Assembly: GCA_032622095.1 (NCBI GenBank)
Contig: CP136061.1
Location: 35,035,797-35,099,796 of the forward strand
DNA: 64,000 nt
From: Siphonodentalium dalli
Taxonomy: Eukaryota; Mollusca; Scaphopoda; Gadilida; Siphonodentaliidae
Direction: 5' to 3'
A model generated the notes under the pieces. The model was not told the origin of the DNA. It saw only the letters and a list, made by a program, of their open reading frames with translations, and did not search any database. The translations under genes and the position numbers were made by a program. Below are positions 48,769 through 60,479 of this stretch, in pieces. Positions within the stretch are counted from its first letter, which is position 1, and the number at the start of each line of letters is the position of its first letter.

Positions 48769-49036
48769 CCCTAGTATGATCAGCTTTCATGATGGAACCA
48801 TATGTCGCCTCGCATATAAAAAAAAGAATGCATTGGCCTATCAACTTTTATACATTTTTCTTACATTCTTTAACAATGTTTTATCATTTTTTATCATTAT
48901 TTCTTACATTCCTTAACATTTTTTTTTCTTACATTCTTTAACAATTACAGAAAATGCCTATGGTCGACTCGCATGTATAAGAGAATGCATTGGCACATGG
49001 TTTTCGCAACAATTAAGGGAGCTCCCGTCATGACGG
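48769..49036. mobile_element. Family II hairpin MITE, degenerate
   Basis: TTAA at 48765-48768, then CCCTAGTATGATCAGC. Half-hairpins lie at 48786-48836 and 48955-48993, with 'cttacattctttaaca' filler repeated. The right end is 'ccgtcatgacgg' without GGGTTAA. It directly follows the retrotransposon remnant. Confidence 0.5.
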
Positions 49037-49356
49037 TATCATATAGTATACGTCTTGCACTATGTCGGTCTGGTTTCATCTATAGGTCAACATGGCCGCT
49101 TTCGCAAATCGCTGATTCCAAGTTCCAGCGGGCAAGTCGCTCTGTATTGATTTACTGGGCGTTTACAATGTTGGACAGATGCAGAGAGCAGTTTCTCATC
49201 GTTAGTGGTTGAATTACATAGTCAACAAGACAAATCACCGAAGTCACTGATAACTTGGGCATATTAGCTAATTTACATAAATCGTTTGCAAGTCGAACCC
49301 CTGTTAGGAACCGGACACGGAATGAAAAGTTGAACTCAATGCATAAGTTGACATTT

Positions 49357-49531
49357 GTACTCACTATCCCCAGTTATTGTTGCTGTTATCGCGTGATTAT
49401 ATTATAATCTCGATTTGTGCTCACTATCCCCAGTTATTGTTGCTGTTATCGGGTGATTATATTATAATCTCGTGTTGTGCTCACTATCCCCAGTTAGTTG
49501 TTGCTGTTATCGGGTGATTATATTATAATCT
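49357..49531. repeat. 60-bp tandem repeat, three copies
   Basis: Units with 'tcactatccccagttattgt' at 49361, 49421 and 49481; the third has a small insertion. Confidence 0.95.
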
Positions 49532-49539
49532 GAGTTTGC

Positions 49540-50670
49540 TGAAGAGACATAATTTCTTTTGTCCGTAAACTTTGTGAGAATCAATCTTTATACGCAAGAC
49601 ACAATGTGCATGAAGTTCATTAGCACTCAACTTCAACGATATCCTCTTGAACATGTAATATATGTCAATAGATGTATTACCACGGGACAATCGTATAGAA
49701 AAATTATTGCTTATGGTATTCCAATGCGTCATTTGATACCTAATACATGTTATTTGTTGGCGTATTCATCGAGGCATCTAAATTATAAACATTGTCCAAG
49801 GCAGTTTTGAATTTTTCGTGGTACCTTCGCATGGGTGGTTAATTGGTCTTTAGCTGTACAAAGTCAGCCGCTTCGCTGGAATGAATGCATTTCGGTTTGA
49901 AATAGATGCTATGCTTCATTTAAATGCCCGTTTGCTTATGGACATTGCTTTTTCGATGTAAAGGGTATGTCAGATGTCAGTCGAATAAAACAAATACATC
50001 CGGCGTCGATGAGTGGCGGGGTAACTATATTTTGATTGGGGCAATTATCAAGCTTTCGTTAGATACCAAAACGAGCCTTCTACGTGCTATATTCTTCGAG
50101 ATATAACCCATCCCACGAAATAACAAATACTGTTCAACGGTTTGTCATCAGAAACATTTCGCAAAATCACGATTACGATTACGGATATGGAAATATCCTG
50201 TCAGTATACGGCCAAAAAGTCGATTTTTACACACGGGGTTAATTCTTAAATGAGGCGCAATATAACCCAAGGCAGTTTAGTTATGTGCATATGTGTCAAT
50301 GATGTGCCATCGGTCCTGCTTGGGGACGCTATAGGATTATCCGTGTGGTGTATAACACACGAATAAGAACATGGGATCTGAAAGAGACACATTACTTTTT
50401 CCATCAAATATATGTATGACAGAATTTAGTGGGGCATGTGCCGTTATGCCGTCTCACAATTAACCATCGTATGTAAGTTGCGATGGTGTCCACCTTACTA
50501 TGACAATATATCCTATCCGTAATCGTAATAGTGATTTTGCGAAATGTCTCTATTTTGTCCCACGTCCGTCCAATTCATCCCTATGTCATGTCTCTAAAAA
50601 TAAACCGGAAAATGCAACATTTCATTCGTCTTGATATAATTTACCCCGATGACGTAATGGTCGTAAAAAT
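49540..50670. other. No gene recognised
   Basis: Short frames (60-83 codons) on both strands without motifs. No repeats longer than about 20 bp were noticed. Confidence 0.4.
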
Positions 50671-50675
50671 CTTAA

Positions 50676-51070
50676 CCCTTTACCCAACAAACCGGCCACA
50701 ACCGGCCAAATAAAGCTTCAACAGCCTAAAATATCTTCGGTCTGTCTCAATAGAACCATACAAATATGGATATCATTGGAACCGGCTCCTTGACCACATT
50801 GTTACAGTTGTTACAGTTATGCCCTGTGCCAATGCATTCTCTTATATATGCGAGTCGACCATAGGTCGCCTCGCATATATAAGAGAATGCATTGGCCTAA
50901 AAAAAATCTTTATTTAACACTTTTTACCATTTTTTCTTACATTCTTTAACAATTTTAGAATTTTTAATGTGTTAAGCCAATGCATTCTCTTATATATGCG
51001 AGGCGACCTATGGTCGACTCGCATATATAAGAGAATGCATTGGCACAGGGCCGTTCTGTTGGGTAAAGGG
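50676..51070 (-). mobile_element. Family I hairpin MITE with perfect TTAA duplication
   Basis: 395 bp from CCCTTTACCCAACA to TGTTGGGTAAAGGG, TTAA at 50672-50675 and 51071-51074. Hairpins at 50828-50895 and 50978-51042. Closely like the copies at 33774 and 62993. Confidence 0.9.
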
Positions 51071-51285
51071 TTAATCGAAGAATCGAATCTCCGTTAGCGT
51101 TCGTGATATAGCGATGTATACACAATATGGTAACATGCGTGTAAACTTCCGTAAGGATCGTTAGCGAACAGTCTGTTATCCCGTCTCTTATATATTGAAT
51201 GCATTCTTTCTGTACATATCCCTCTGCGTGTCAGTAAACACACACTGCGTGTTGAACGGGCGGAATCGATTGTACCCCAGACGTT

Positions 51286-52095
51286 CACAATTAGATCAAT
51301 GTGAAGTGCACTTGATGTCAATCGTCTCGGTACGTGAACTCATCGTGGACGCTTCCTTCTCTCGGTCAAGATCGTTTGCGCAACACTTATTGTTGAATGT
51401 GTTATAGAACAGAGTAGTCCGTGTGGTCGATGCAATCAGCCCAGCTAGTTAACGTAAGTTGAATTTGCTGCCAACACATAGAGTGGGTTCTTCGTCTCCA
51501 GTTTATGGTGACACAGAGTAGGCTAATTGGTGCCCAGCTTGTTAAAGTAAGATTGATTATGTTGCCAAAGCATGGAGCGGTTTCTTCGTCTCCAATCTAA
51601 TGTGACACAGAGTTGGATAATTGATAATTGTGGCAATTTTGTTTCCTGACGTATGCAGGTTGCTCTTGTGTGGCACAAACTGGCCGTCGCGCATTGGAAC
51701 TAAGCCATATTGTTTTGGTTAAGTTAAAATCACCTCAGGGTTGGTTCTCGAGCATCCTTGTCTACACCATGTTGACTCCGTCTGGGTGTGCTCCTTTGCT
51801 GCTCGTTTGCACACACGTTGTTATAACCGGGTATCTTCCGTAGATACAACCGCGCGGCTATGGACAGTAGACGATAGCCTTACGTGACAAACATGCGTAA
51901 TCGAATGCACCCACCGTGCAACCGTGCACAATTAGATCAATGTGGAGTGCACTTTGTCAATTGTCTCGGTGCGTGAACCCATCGTGGATGCTTCCTTCTT
52001 TTCGTCAAGTTCGGTTGCCCTGAATTGCATGCACAACACTTATTGCGAAGATCGCTAGTGAATAGAGTGAGGCGTGTGGTCGGTGTAATCTTCCC
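51286..52095. repeat. Duplicated ~165-bp block and two ~95-bp satellite units
   Basis: 'cacaattagatcaatgtg' to 'gtgtggtcg.tg.aatc' occurs at 51286-51450 and 51929-52095. Between them, 51440-51625 holds two diverged units of the 94-bp satellite seen at 53935. A 71-codon frame (51628-51843) is not convincing. Confidence 0.6.
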
Positions 52096-52105
52096 AGCCA
52101 GTTAA

Positions 52106-52369
52106 CCCTTTACCCAACAGAACGGCCCTGTGCCAATGCATTCTCTTATATATGCGAGTCGACCATAGGTCGCCTCGCATATATAAGAGAATGCATTGGC
52201 TTAACATATTAAAAATGATAAAATTGTCAAAGAATGTAGAAAAATATTATAACAATTGTTAAAAAATGTAAGAAAAAATTATAAAAGTGTTAAAGAATGT
52301 AAGAAAAAATGGTAAAAAGTGTTTTTTAGGCCAATGCATTCTCTTATATATGCGAGGCGACCTATGGTC
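52106..52369 (+). mobile_element. Family I hairpin MITE, 3'-truncated
   Basis: TTAA at 52102-52105, then CCCTTTACCCAACA and a complete first hairpin (52132-52200). The second hairpin stops half-way at about 52370 and the long end is missing. Confidence 0.85.
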
Positions 52370-52431
52370 CGACAAAGATTAGCACATGTGTCTACGTCAC
52401 CGGTGTAATTGTGGGGACATGTTTCTATTAT

Positions 52432-52960
52432 GAAGGTTCGCTATTCCGAAGGTTCTCTATTCTGAATATTTGCTATTTCGAAGGTTCACTATTCCGAAGG
52501 TTCGCTATTCCGACTGTTCTCTATTCCGAAGTTTTTTTGTTATTTTTAGGTTAATTCTATATTCTAAAGTATTGAGAGGGTTCATTATCACGAAGATTCT
52601 TTTTATGGAGTGTGCGCTCACATCCGAACGGATCCTGCGTGCATATCGATACAGATACAGGAGGAAATAACTTAGAACATTAAATGGGCCAAACTTAGAA
52701 TTTTATGGGCCCATACCTTTGAACTCTGGGCATATAATATGAATATTGGGGGGCATGTCTCTATTCCGAAGGTTCACTATCCCGAAGGTCCACTATTCCG
52801 AAATTTCTCTGAATGTTCTCTATTCCGAAGGTTCACCAATCCGAAGGTTCGTTATTCCGAAGGTTCTCTATTCCGAAGGTTTTTGTTATTTTAAGGTTAA
52901 TTCTATATTCTAAAGTATTGAGAGTGTTCATTATCACGAAGATTCTTTTTGTGAAGGAAA
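52432..52960. repeat. Duplicated block with ~16-bp 'ctattccgaaggttc' repeats
   Basis: Two runs of 'tattccgaaggttc' units (52438-52530 and 52757-52885), each followed by the same 'ggttaattctatattctaaa' and 'ttcattatcacgaagattct' tail. A segmental duplication of about 320 bp. Confidence 0.8.
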
Positions 52961-53171
52961 TAACTTAAAACATTAAATGTGATTTTGTTTTGTTTTCGCG
53001 GGTTTTCTTGCTATGTTTCCATGCGATTTAATGTCATTACGTGTGACCTAATATCTCAATAATCTGAGGCAAGAGTACGCCTGCTAACGGCGAATTATAA
53101 CAGTGGGGCTATAACGCTTTATGAATACTGGAGGCTATAACAAACTGCGCAGAAGATGGGTGTTATGGGCA

Positions 53172-53655
53172 TTTGTGTCCGGGAAGTGTTTTGGACGGGT
53201 CAAATCGTGACCCCGACCTGACCTTGACATTTAAAACTGTCAATGCAAGGTATATTTGGGTAAAACGGACGAATTTCGGCGAAATTTGATACCTAGGTAT
53301 ACTTTTGTCCGGGGAGTGTTTTGAACGGGTCAAATCGTGACCTCGGCGTGACCTTGACTTTCAATGTGGTCAATCAATGGTCAAATCGGGTAAAACGGAT
53401 GGATTTCGACGAAATTTGATACCTATGGGTACTTTTGTCGGGGGAGTGTTTTGGGCGGGTCAAATCATGACTCCGACCTTACATTGACCTTCAAAATTGT
53501 TAATTAAAGGTCAAGTGGGGTAAAACTGACGGATTTCGACGAAATTTGATACCTAGGGGTACTTTTCTCCGGGTGGGGGTGTTTTGGAGGGGTCAAATCA
53601 TGACCCTGACCTGACCTTGACTTTCGAAATAGCCAATTCAAGGTCAAATCGCGCC
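53172..53655. repeat. ~130-bp minisatellite rich in TGACCTTGA
   Basis: About 3.7 units start at 'agtgttttggacgggtcaaa' (53186, 53316, 53446, 53579). Each has 'tgaccttgac' and 'aggtcaaatcgggtaaaac'. It is followed by a GC hairpin (53688-53707). One further partial unit lies at 57785-57830. Confidence 0.85.
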
Positions 53656-53934
53656 TTTCGCCGGAAACCAGATGGGAAACAGCCCGGACGAAGTCGGGCC
53701 CATCAGCTCGTGTAATAAAGAAGACAGTTTGAAGAATGTAATGTATAACACGAGAAACGGGAAAACTTGAAATATTGAAGTATGCAAATTTCTCACATAA
53801 AATTTGAAAGCTAGTTTATAGTATAATTATATTATTATTTATATTTATGGCTAATAATATGATATTGGTGGCGTTACCATTTCTGACTATGGTTTTCTTG
53901 TTATTATTTAACAGAGTGCGTCGTGTGGACAAGG

Positions 53935-54411
53935 TAATCTGCCAAGCTAGTTAGCGTTAGCCGATTCCACTGCCAACGAATGCTTTTTGGAATTCGTTAG
54001 CGAAAAGATTAAGGCGTATTGTGGTGTAATATGCCCACATCTAGTTAACGTCAGCCGATTTCACTGCCAACGAATGCTTTGTGGAATTCGTCAGTGAGCA
54101 GAGTAAAGCGTATGGTGGGTTTAATCTGCCCACAGCTTGTTAACGTCAACAGATTCCACTGCCAACGAATGCTTTGTGGAATTCGTTAGCGAGAAGAGTA
54201 AGGCGTATGGTGATGTAATATGCCCATAGCTAGTTATCGTCAGTCGATTCCACTGCCAATGAATGCTTTGTGGAATTCGTTAGCGAGAAGAGTAAGGCCT
54301 ATGGTGGGTGTAATCTGCCCACACAGTTCACGTCAGTCGATTCCAATGAATGCTTTGTGGAATTCGTTAGTGAGCAGAGAAAGGCGTATGGTGTAATATG
54401 CCAACAGCTAG
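53935..54411. repeat. 94-bp satellite, five copies
   Basis: Units contain 'gattccactgccaacgaatg' and 'ctagttaacgtcag', with starts about 94 bp apart (53961, 54055, 54151, 54245). Interrupted at 54412 by a ~365-bp element. Confidence 0.9.
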
Positions 54412-54415
54412 TTAA

Positions 54416-54778
54416 AGACATATTATGGACTTGTTTGGGTGGCTGAAATTGATAAGTTACTACTCAGGTGCTATGCCAACGTGGGGAATGTAGCATTCTA
54501 CTAACATCGCCGAAATTTTCAAAAGAAATAGACCGTAAAACTACATAGAAAACATCGTCTGAACTACGCCCAATTGTAAATATTTACATCTCGATTCGGG
54601 ACGCAACTGTCGGCGATAATTTAACGCAAATGAGTTCGCCATCGAGAGTCATTGCATAAAATTGATATATAAGAATGTATATCGTCAATTTGGATTAATA
54701 TTCGTAACAAATAACTACTTTGAGAAAGATTATTCTCAATTTCTATGTGATCACCCTACCAAAGTGTTTCACATCACT
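54416..54778 (+). mobile_element. ~365-bp TTAA element, copy with readable empty site
   Basis: 363 bp from AGACATATTATGGACTTG to GTGTTTCACATCACT, with TTAA at 54412-54415 and 54779-54782. Removing the element and one TTAA restores 'cagctagttaacgtcag', which is the sequence in neighbouring 94-bp satellite units. This fixes the ends and the TTAA target duplication of the family. Confidence 0.9.
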
Positions 54779-55111
54779 TTAACGTCAGTTCGTATAAAAG
54801 TCGTTCAAGTATTTGTACATATTTAGATCACCGGAACCGACATGACTGTGAGGCCGGAAAAAGCCAGCACAGGGACTGACCATGTTGTTTACATTTTTTG
54901 TTTACTGGACCATATAGGGTCAAGGTCCATTCATATGGCATTCTTTGCCAGTACATGTATATATGTTATCGTTTATCAAAAACACTTCTCCCGGATATGC
55001 ATAACTCTCTTGATTACGTGTGACCTCACGCGACTTCAGTTGCGAAAATCGGCTTGTCTCCTTGGATTTGTCGCGAGGTCTGACAAGTGGTCGTCTGAAA
55101 TCAGAATCAAA

Positions 55112-55260
55112 ATGGCGGATACTTTGGAGGAACTGCCGTATAAGGTCGTCAAGGATGGACGACGGAGAAGGATGACTTGTTGATTGAAAAACGTCAACAG
55201 AATAAGTGCCTACCCAATGAAGCTACGTGTTTTTTATAATAGGGATAAGCCGGTCCAGGC
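55112..55260 (+). other. Weak candidate coding fragment
   Basis: AAAATGGCG (good start context) opens MADTLEELPYKVVKDGRRRR. After a TGA at 55181 the same frame continues open for about 36 codons to a donor-like ACAG-GTAGGT near 55291. No homolog is recognised. It could be a first exon, a relic, or chance. Confidence 0.25.
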
Positions 55261-56039
55261 ATTTGAAGACACGACAAACACATTGCAGTTGACAGGTAGG
55301 TAGCCTGTGTCCTGTATGCCCCCACGTCAAATCGTCACGGTGTCTGTGATATAAGAAATCCATTTTAAACACGTTAACTGTACAAATACACAAGTTTGGG
55401 AAATAATAGTTCATGTTTAAATTCATATTTGTGCAGCTGTTGGAAAACAAGTTCGATGCTATCACATGATCGATCACGTGGATAACATCGAGTTCTAAAC
55501 TAAGTGAATTTAAATGCGTGTATGTGTTGCATGCCTAGGAATGGAGATGTGTATTTACTTTCTTCCTGTATTTCACTCTTTAATGTCATTATTCGTGTAT
55601 ATAAGATATAACGACCACCTTTTTCTAAATGGTCATTTTTTGTTTTGTATGTATAATGTACTTTTCATATCATGGAGGACAATAAAGGTATATATATAGA
55701 TGTTTGCATCCAGCCTTAACTGAGTTAATTTACTTGGTTTCTGCAAGTCGACCAAATCTCTTAACAGTGTCTGCTCTGGCACATAAAACCGATCATTTAT
55801 AATACATATTTATCGGAAGGACACAGATTGCGACATAAAACACAGCTTACGAACATAAATAACGGAACCAGCCAACCACCTATTAGTAATTGCCATGGTA
55901 TTGTAGAGTAAAAATTGGAAATTGGATACGGAATATTTACGACATGGAGTGTCACATTACTACGGGATTACCGAGTTACACCTTGATTTATCTTTTATTC
56001 CGTGTTCTCAGACAGAGCTTTTCGATTTTGTGGAATAAT

Positions 56040-57775
56040 GAGTACATATAGTGCATATGTAAATACGCTGTAAAACCTGAGATAAATGTACGTAGATGCG
56101 ATGTACAAGATGCAATAATTGTATTGCAAAACAGCTCAATTTTCTAATACAAACTTCTGTGTTTATCTGGCCGTCGGAAATTTTGACCTTGACGTCCATA
56201 AAGTTTATATCAGATGATAAATGTTCCATGGTGAACTTAATTGTTGGGTGGAATTCATTGAATGCATCGGCGAATTTTTCCAGCGATACAACGCCATGGT
56301 CCCAGAGCATGAATACATCATCAATGAAACGCAGATACATGCGCGGTTTAAGGGTCTGCATGGGTCTCCAGAAATTTCTCCTCGAGGTCGGCCATAAACA
56401 TATTCGCGTACTGTGGGGCCATCGGTGTCCCCATCGCTGTTCCAATTTTTTGAAGGTAAAACTGATCACCCAAGGCAAAGTAGTTATGTTGAAGAATGAA
56501 TTTGCACAATTTCTTGACGGATTCTTGTGATGATTCATCCAAGCCAGCTTGTTCAAGACTTCGCGCGACTGCATCCAAGCCATCATTATGGGGTATGTTA
56601 GAATACAACGAAGTAACGTCCATTGTGACCAGTAAAGTGTTATTTCCAACATCGTTGATGGTGGACAGCATGTTTAAAAATTCAGTAGTGTCCTTAACCC
56701 TTTACCCAACAGAACGGCCCTGTGCCAATGCATTCTCTTATATATGCGAGTCGACCATAGGTCGCCTCGCATATATAAGAGAATGCATTCGGCTTAACAC
56801 ATATTAAAAATGATAAAATTGTCAAAGAAAAATATTATAAAAAATGTAAGAAAAAATTATAAAATTGTTTAAGAATGTAAGAAAACATGGTAAAAAGTGT
56901 TAAAAAAGATTAATTTTAGGCCAATGCATTCTCTTATATATGCGAGGCGACCTATGGTCGACTCGCATATATAAGAGAATGCATTGGCACAGGGCATAAC
57001 TGTAACCATCACAATGTGGTCAATGAACCGGTTCCAATGATATCCATATTTGTATGGTGTTATTGAGACAGACCAAAGATATTTTAGGCTGTTGAAGCTT
57101 TATTTGGGCGTTTTTGGCCGCTTTGTTGGGTAAAGGGTTAACGAAGCTATTTGAGTTCTGTACAATAGGTTTCAACACGCTGTCGACATGTTTTGATGCT
57201 TTTTCAGTGACACTCCCGATACCAGAAACAATCGGTCTTCCTGGGACGGACTGCTTATGAATTTGGGAAGAAGGTAGAACTTAGCCGGACGAGGTTCGAG
57301 AACATTGAGTGACCCAATCTGTGTTACATCTTGCGGTATGTCACTGACAATTTCGGCTATATATAGTTCATGCTTGAATCGTTGGGTTGGATCACTGTCT
57401 ATAGGGCAATGTAGTAATCTGGATTAGAAAGTTGGCGAGATGCTTCCGTAACGTAGTCTGATTTGTTCAAGATGACGGTGGCGTCACACTTGTCGGAAGG
57501 TTTGATAACTATATCGTCGTTATTTCTGAGGTCAGATATCGCGCGTTTTTCAGCAAGTTTCAAGTTCCGAACATTTCTGTTGCTTTTTGAGAGAATTTCA
57601 CGTTTTTCCCTGTTTCTAATCTAACTACATCTATATAAGCATCCAGTTTTGAATTTCGACCAGATGGTGGAGTCCTCATGGACCGGTTATCGTCGTCACT
57701 AACATGGGGTTTAACCAGATCATCGCGTTCATAGAAGAACTCTTTTAGACGTAGACATCGGAAGTACTCATTAAG
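56040..57775 (-). pseudogene. Penelope-like element reverse transcriptase, broken
   Basis: Read from 57775 downward: an N-terminal block with RLKEFFYERDDL; NDDIVIKPSDK; YVTEASRQLSNPDYYIAL; FYLLPKF; VPGRPIVSGIGSVTEKA; VKDTTEFLNML; VTMDVTSLYSNIPH; GTAMGTPMAPQYANMFM; and the catalytic YLRFIDDVFMLWDHG (F-x-D-D), then DINFMDVKV. These motifs and their order are those of Penelope-like retroelements. At least three frameshifts (about 57400, 57255, 56355) break it, and a family I MITE (56698-57137) sits within a VKD codon run. After the catalytic core the frame decays. No GIY-YIG endonuclease was found toward 55740. The protein would have copied element RNA; this copy cannot. Confidence 0.85.
56698..57137 (+). 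mobile_element. Family I hairpin MITE inside the Penelope gene
   Basis: 440 bp, TTAA at 56694-56697 and 57138-57141. Hairpins at 56724-56792 and 56921-56988. Removing it with one TTAA rejoins the Penelope frame exactly at the Val-Lys codons GTTAAG. Confidence 0.95.
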
Positions 57776-57831
57776 ATAAAAATGATCAATTCAAGGTCAA
57801 ATCGGGTAAAACTGGCGGATTTCGACGAATG

Positions 57832-58155
57832 AGCGGTTGTATATGACGCGTCACTATTAAAGAGCGTTTCTCTACTTTAGTGAAAATATACGGCAATTGA
57901 CCGTCTCGGAAACTGGGGATATCGAGACTGCTGGGTCGATTGAACCCAAACTTGCTGTGTAAGGGTCAAAATCCACAGACAGTGCACTCGGGCCATTCTA
58001 GAGCCCGTGCGAACACTCCTTCGCCCTTCAACTGCCACTGTAATGTGAATGGATGGGTTAATGAGCGTTTGTATATGAGGCGTCGCTATTAAAGAGCGTT
58101 TATCTACTTTAGTGAAAATATACGGCAGGTCAAAACTGGGGATATCGAGATGATA
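57832..58155. repeat. Diverged tandem duplication (~223-bp spacing)
   Basis: 'gagcg.ttgtatatga' then 'cgtc.ctattaaagagcgtt' and 'actttagtgaaaatatacgg' occur at 57832-57900 and 58055-58125, each followed by 'actggggatatcgaga'. Confidence 0.75.
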
Positions 58156-58436
58156 TTTCGTACTTAGGGGTTCCTATAGGGACGGGGGAGATTTTCGTCG
58201 GGTCAGTCTGTCCGCCTGAGGTGACCTTGACCTTGAAACGGGTACCCACAAATGACCTTGTGCGATATCTCGGTATATATAGTCAGCGGTGACATCGATG
58301 TGAAATTTGTTATGTATATGGTCAACTCGGGACGGGAAATATTTTTGACCTGTTACTTTGTCCACCCAACATGACAGCGACGTATGGGGTTACCTTGAAA
58401 AACAAATAATGGATCGACCAAAGCCATGCGACCTGT

Positions 58437-58463
58437 CCCGCCAGTGGCGGGCTAATCTGCTAG
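58437..58463 (+). other. Helitron-like 3' terminus
   Basis: A 7-bp-stem hairpin CCCGCCAGTGGCGGG at 58437-58451 is followed after 8 nt by CTAG and then a T. This is the arrangement of Helitron 3' ends (hairpin, CTRR, T flank). The upstream 300 bp contain TGACCTTGACC phrases. No TC 5' end or Rep/helicase was identified. Confidence 0.45.
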
Positions 58464-58477
58464 TATTATATATATAG

Positions 58478-58626
58478 AGGATCTCACATGAGTTTCCATT
58501 TTATACAGAATTTATCAACCGAGTTCACTAAATTCGATTTGAGCCGAGGTTTACCGAGGCTCAAATAGAATTTAGAGGACGAGGTTGATAAATTACGTAT
58601 AAAATAGGACGAGTGTGAGATACCTT
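58478..58626. repeat. Imperfect palindrome ~149 bp
   Basis: 'ggatctcacatgagtttcc' and 'attttatacagaatttatca' are mirrored by 'tgataaattacgtataaaat' and 'gtgtgagatacc', around 'gagccgaggtttaccgaggctc'. A foldback MITE is the likely origin. Confidence 0.75.
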
Positions 58627-58985
58627 TTATCACATGATCAAATAAACCCGAAGCAACGCGAAATATTCATCGAAAACAACAATCATAAACTACAGCGATC
58701 GCAAGTTATTTGAAGAACGCCGTGACGTCATCGCACGCGCTGATATTAAACGTGTCTATTACCGATTATTATGAAACTGCTTTTATGGCCAAATTATGTG
58801 ATAAAATGTAATCTGGGGTTCGAAAATTAACTGACTGAAACGACGATAAACCCAAAATAAACCAACCAAACCAGATTCGTCTTGTGTAATTTGTAAAGAT
58901 ATAGAGAACTGAGAACACCACAACAAACGAAAACATTTCGGTCGGATAACCGTTAAACAACACCACGCATATAGTTTCCCCTTAA

Positions 58986-59178
58986 CCCTTTCACAAGGGT
59001 TCAAGGCAGGAGCTTCGTTGGTGCAGCATTAAATATCCTGTGTCAGTACATTCTCTTGTATATGCGAGTTTCCCACAGGGAGCCTCGCATATATATAAGA
59101 GAATACACTGGCTTACAAGATCATTGGCATTGGCACATTGTTTTCGCAAAATTTCAGGAATATCCAGTCATCGAAGGG
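58986..59178. mobile_element. Family II hairpin MITE with perfect TTAA duplication
   Basis: 193 bp, CCCTTTCACAAGGG at left and 'cagtcatcgaaGGG' at right. TTAA at 58982-58985 and 59179-59182. One hairpin at 59036-59112. Confidence 0.85.
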
Positions 59179-59182
59179 TTAA

Positions 59183-60475
59183 CTTTCGGAGGTGACTTAA
59201 TTAAACAAATGTCTTAATCCGATTTGAGATGACTAGAAAACATGTTGCATGTAGATATTCTTCAGCATATTCTGGTTCATGAATATACCAAAGATCACTC
59301 ACATCAGATCTAAGATGACGGAGGTACAGAGATGGACGTATTTTACACTCTAGGACCCATAACTTCAGACGAGACTAATTCACGAAACATGTAACATGTG
59401 CCTCGCGATCATAATAAAGATGATTCAATTTTCAAAATGAGCAACGAGGATTGAGATATATATTCAAAGTTGGTACAAATGCCTGTTCGATCTAAGGGAC
59501 ATAACTCAGCAACAAATTAATAAAAGAAACCGGTTTTGTCTTGATATCCCTTCCCACATGGTGGTTCACAAGCGGGCCAAATGCCAAAGAAATCCGACTT
59601 ACATGTATGATGACTGAGATCGAGATATCCATAATTACGGGCGGACCGGCGGACGGATTCAAGCACGGAATCAGTTTGTATATTGGATGTACCCTACACA
59701 AACGTAATAAAGCAGATTCTTAATTTCGTATAAATTATATAATATACATTTGTCACCGTTATTGATCTTTTCGGATTCACCGTTATTGTGACAGGAATAA
59801 TTTGTCTGAATTTGATCTCCTGGTTGCAAATTGCTTCTCCCGTAATTGTTACGATGCCTTTCAACAGTGTAATCTCAAATGTAATTGACTGACCAGTATG
59901 TTCACTATTTGAGGACAATAAAGCATGTATAGATTCGCTAGTGGAGGACAATACAGCATGTGGTAGCACTATTTCCAGCAATTTTGACCAACTTTGGGTT
60001 GCTAACATACTTCAAATCTATGATAAGCCATTTGAAATAGAAAAAAACATTCTAGCAATTTCAAAACAATTGTCGTGTAATCGCAGACAACACTATTCGG
60101 GAGAAATCTAAGTATTTTCTCTCAGGCACGCACACATCCAAATTCCTTACTTTATTGTGAACTTTCACAGTTTTGTAAACTAATTAATCCATTGAACCAG
60201 TATTGCCATTATTAACACAGGTTACACTGGCAGTCATGCCCCCCCCCCCCGATATATACTCTATATATCTGAGGGACATAACAATACTTATTTTCCCATT
60301 TTACGACCTCCTATAACCCTCCATTCGATTTATTTCTCTGATCGTCAAATGCAGATATTACAGAGTGTAATTAAGATCATTACACATGTAAATAATACAA
60401 TGTATAATAGGATGTGCAGTGAGACATTGGATAATTTATGTGTGATTAGTGATTATGAGCTTATACGTTGCTACC
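59183..60475. other. No gene recognised
   Basis: Includes 'gggacataactcagcaac' type dispersed repeat sequence near 59497, a short direct repeat of 'gaggacaata.agcatgt' at 59911/59943, and a C11 run at 60240. A 104-codon minus frame (59694-60008) has no motif. Confidence 0.4.
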
Positions 60476-60479
60476 TTAA

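Noticed and set aside
53660-53715. Hammerhead ribozyme or Helitron end
   Set aside because: There is a GC hairpin next to 'catcagctcg', but the CTGATGA/GAAA core pair is absent and no CTRR follows at the right distance.
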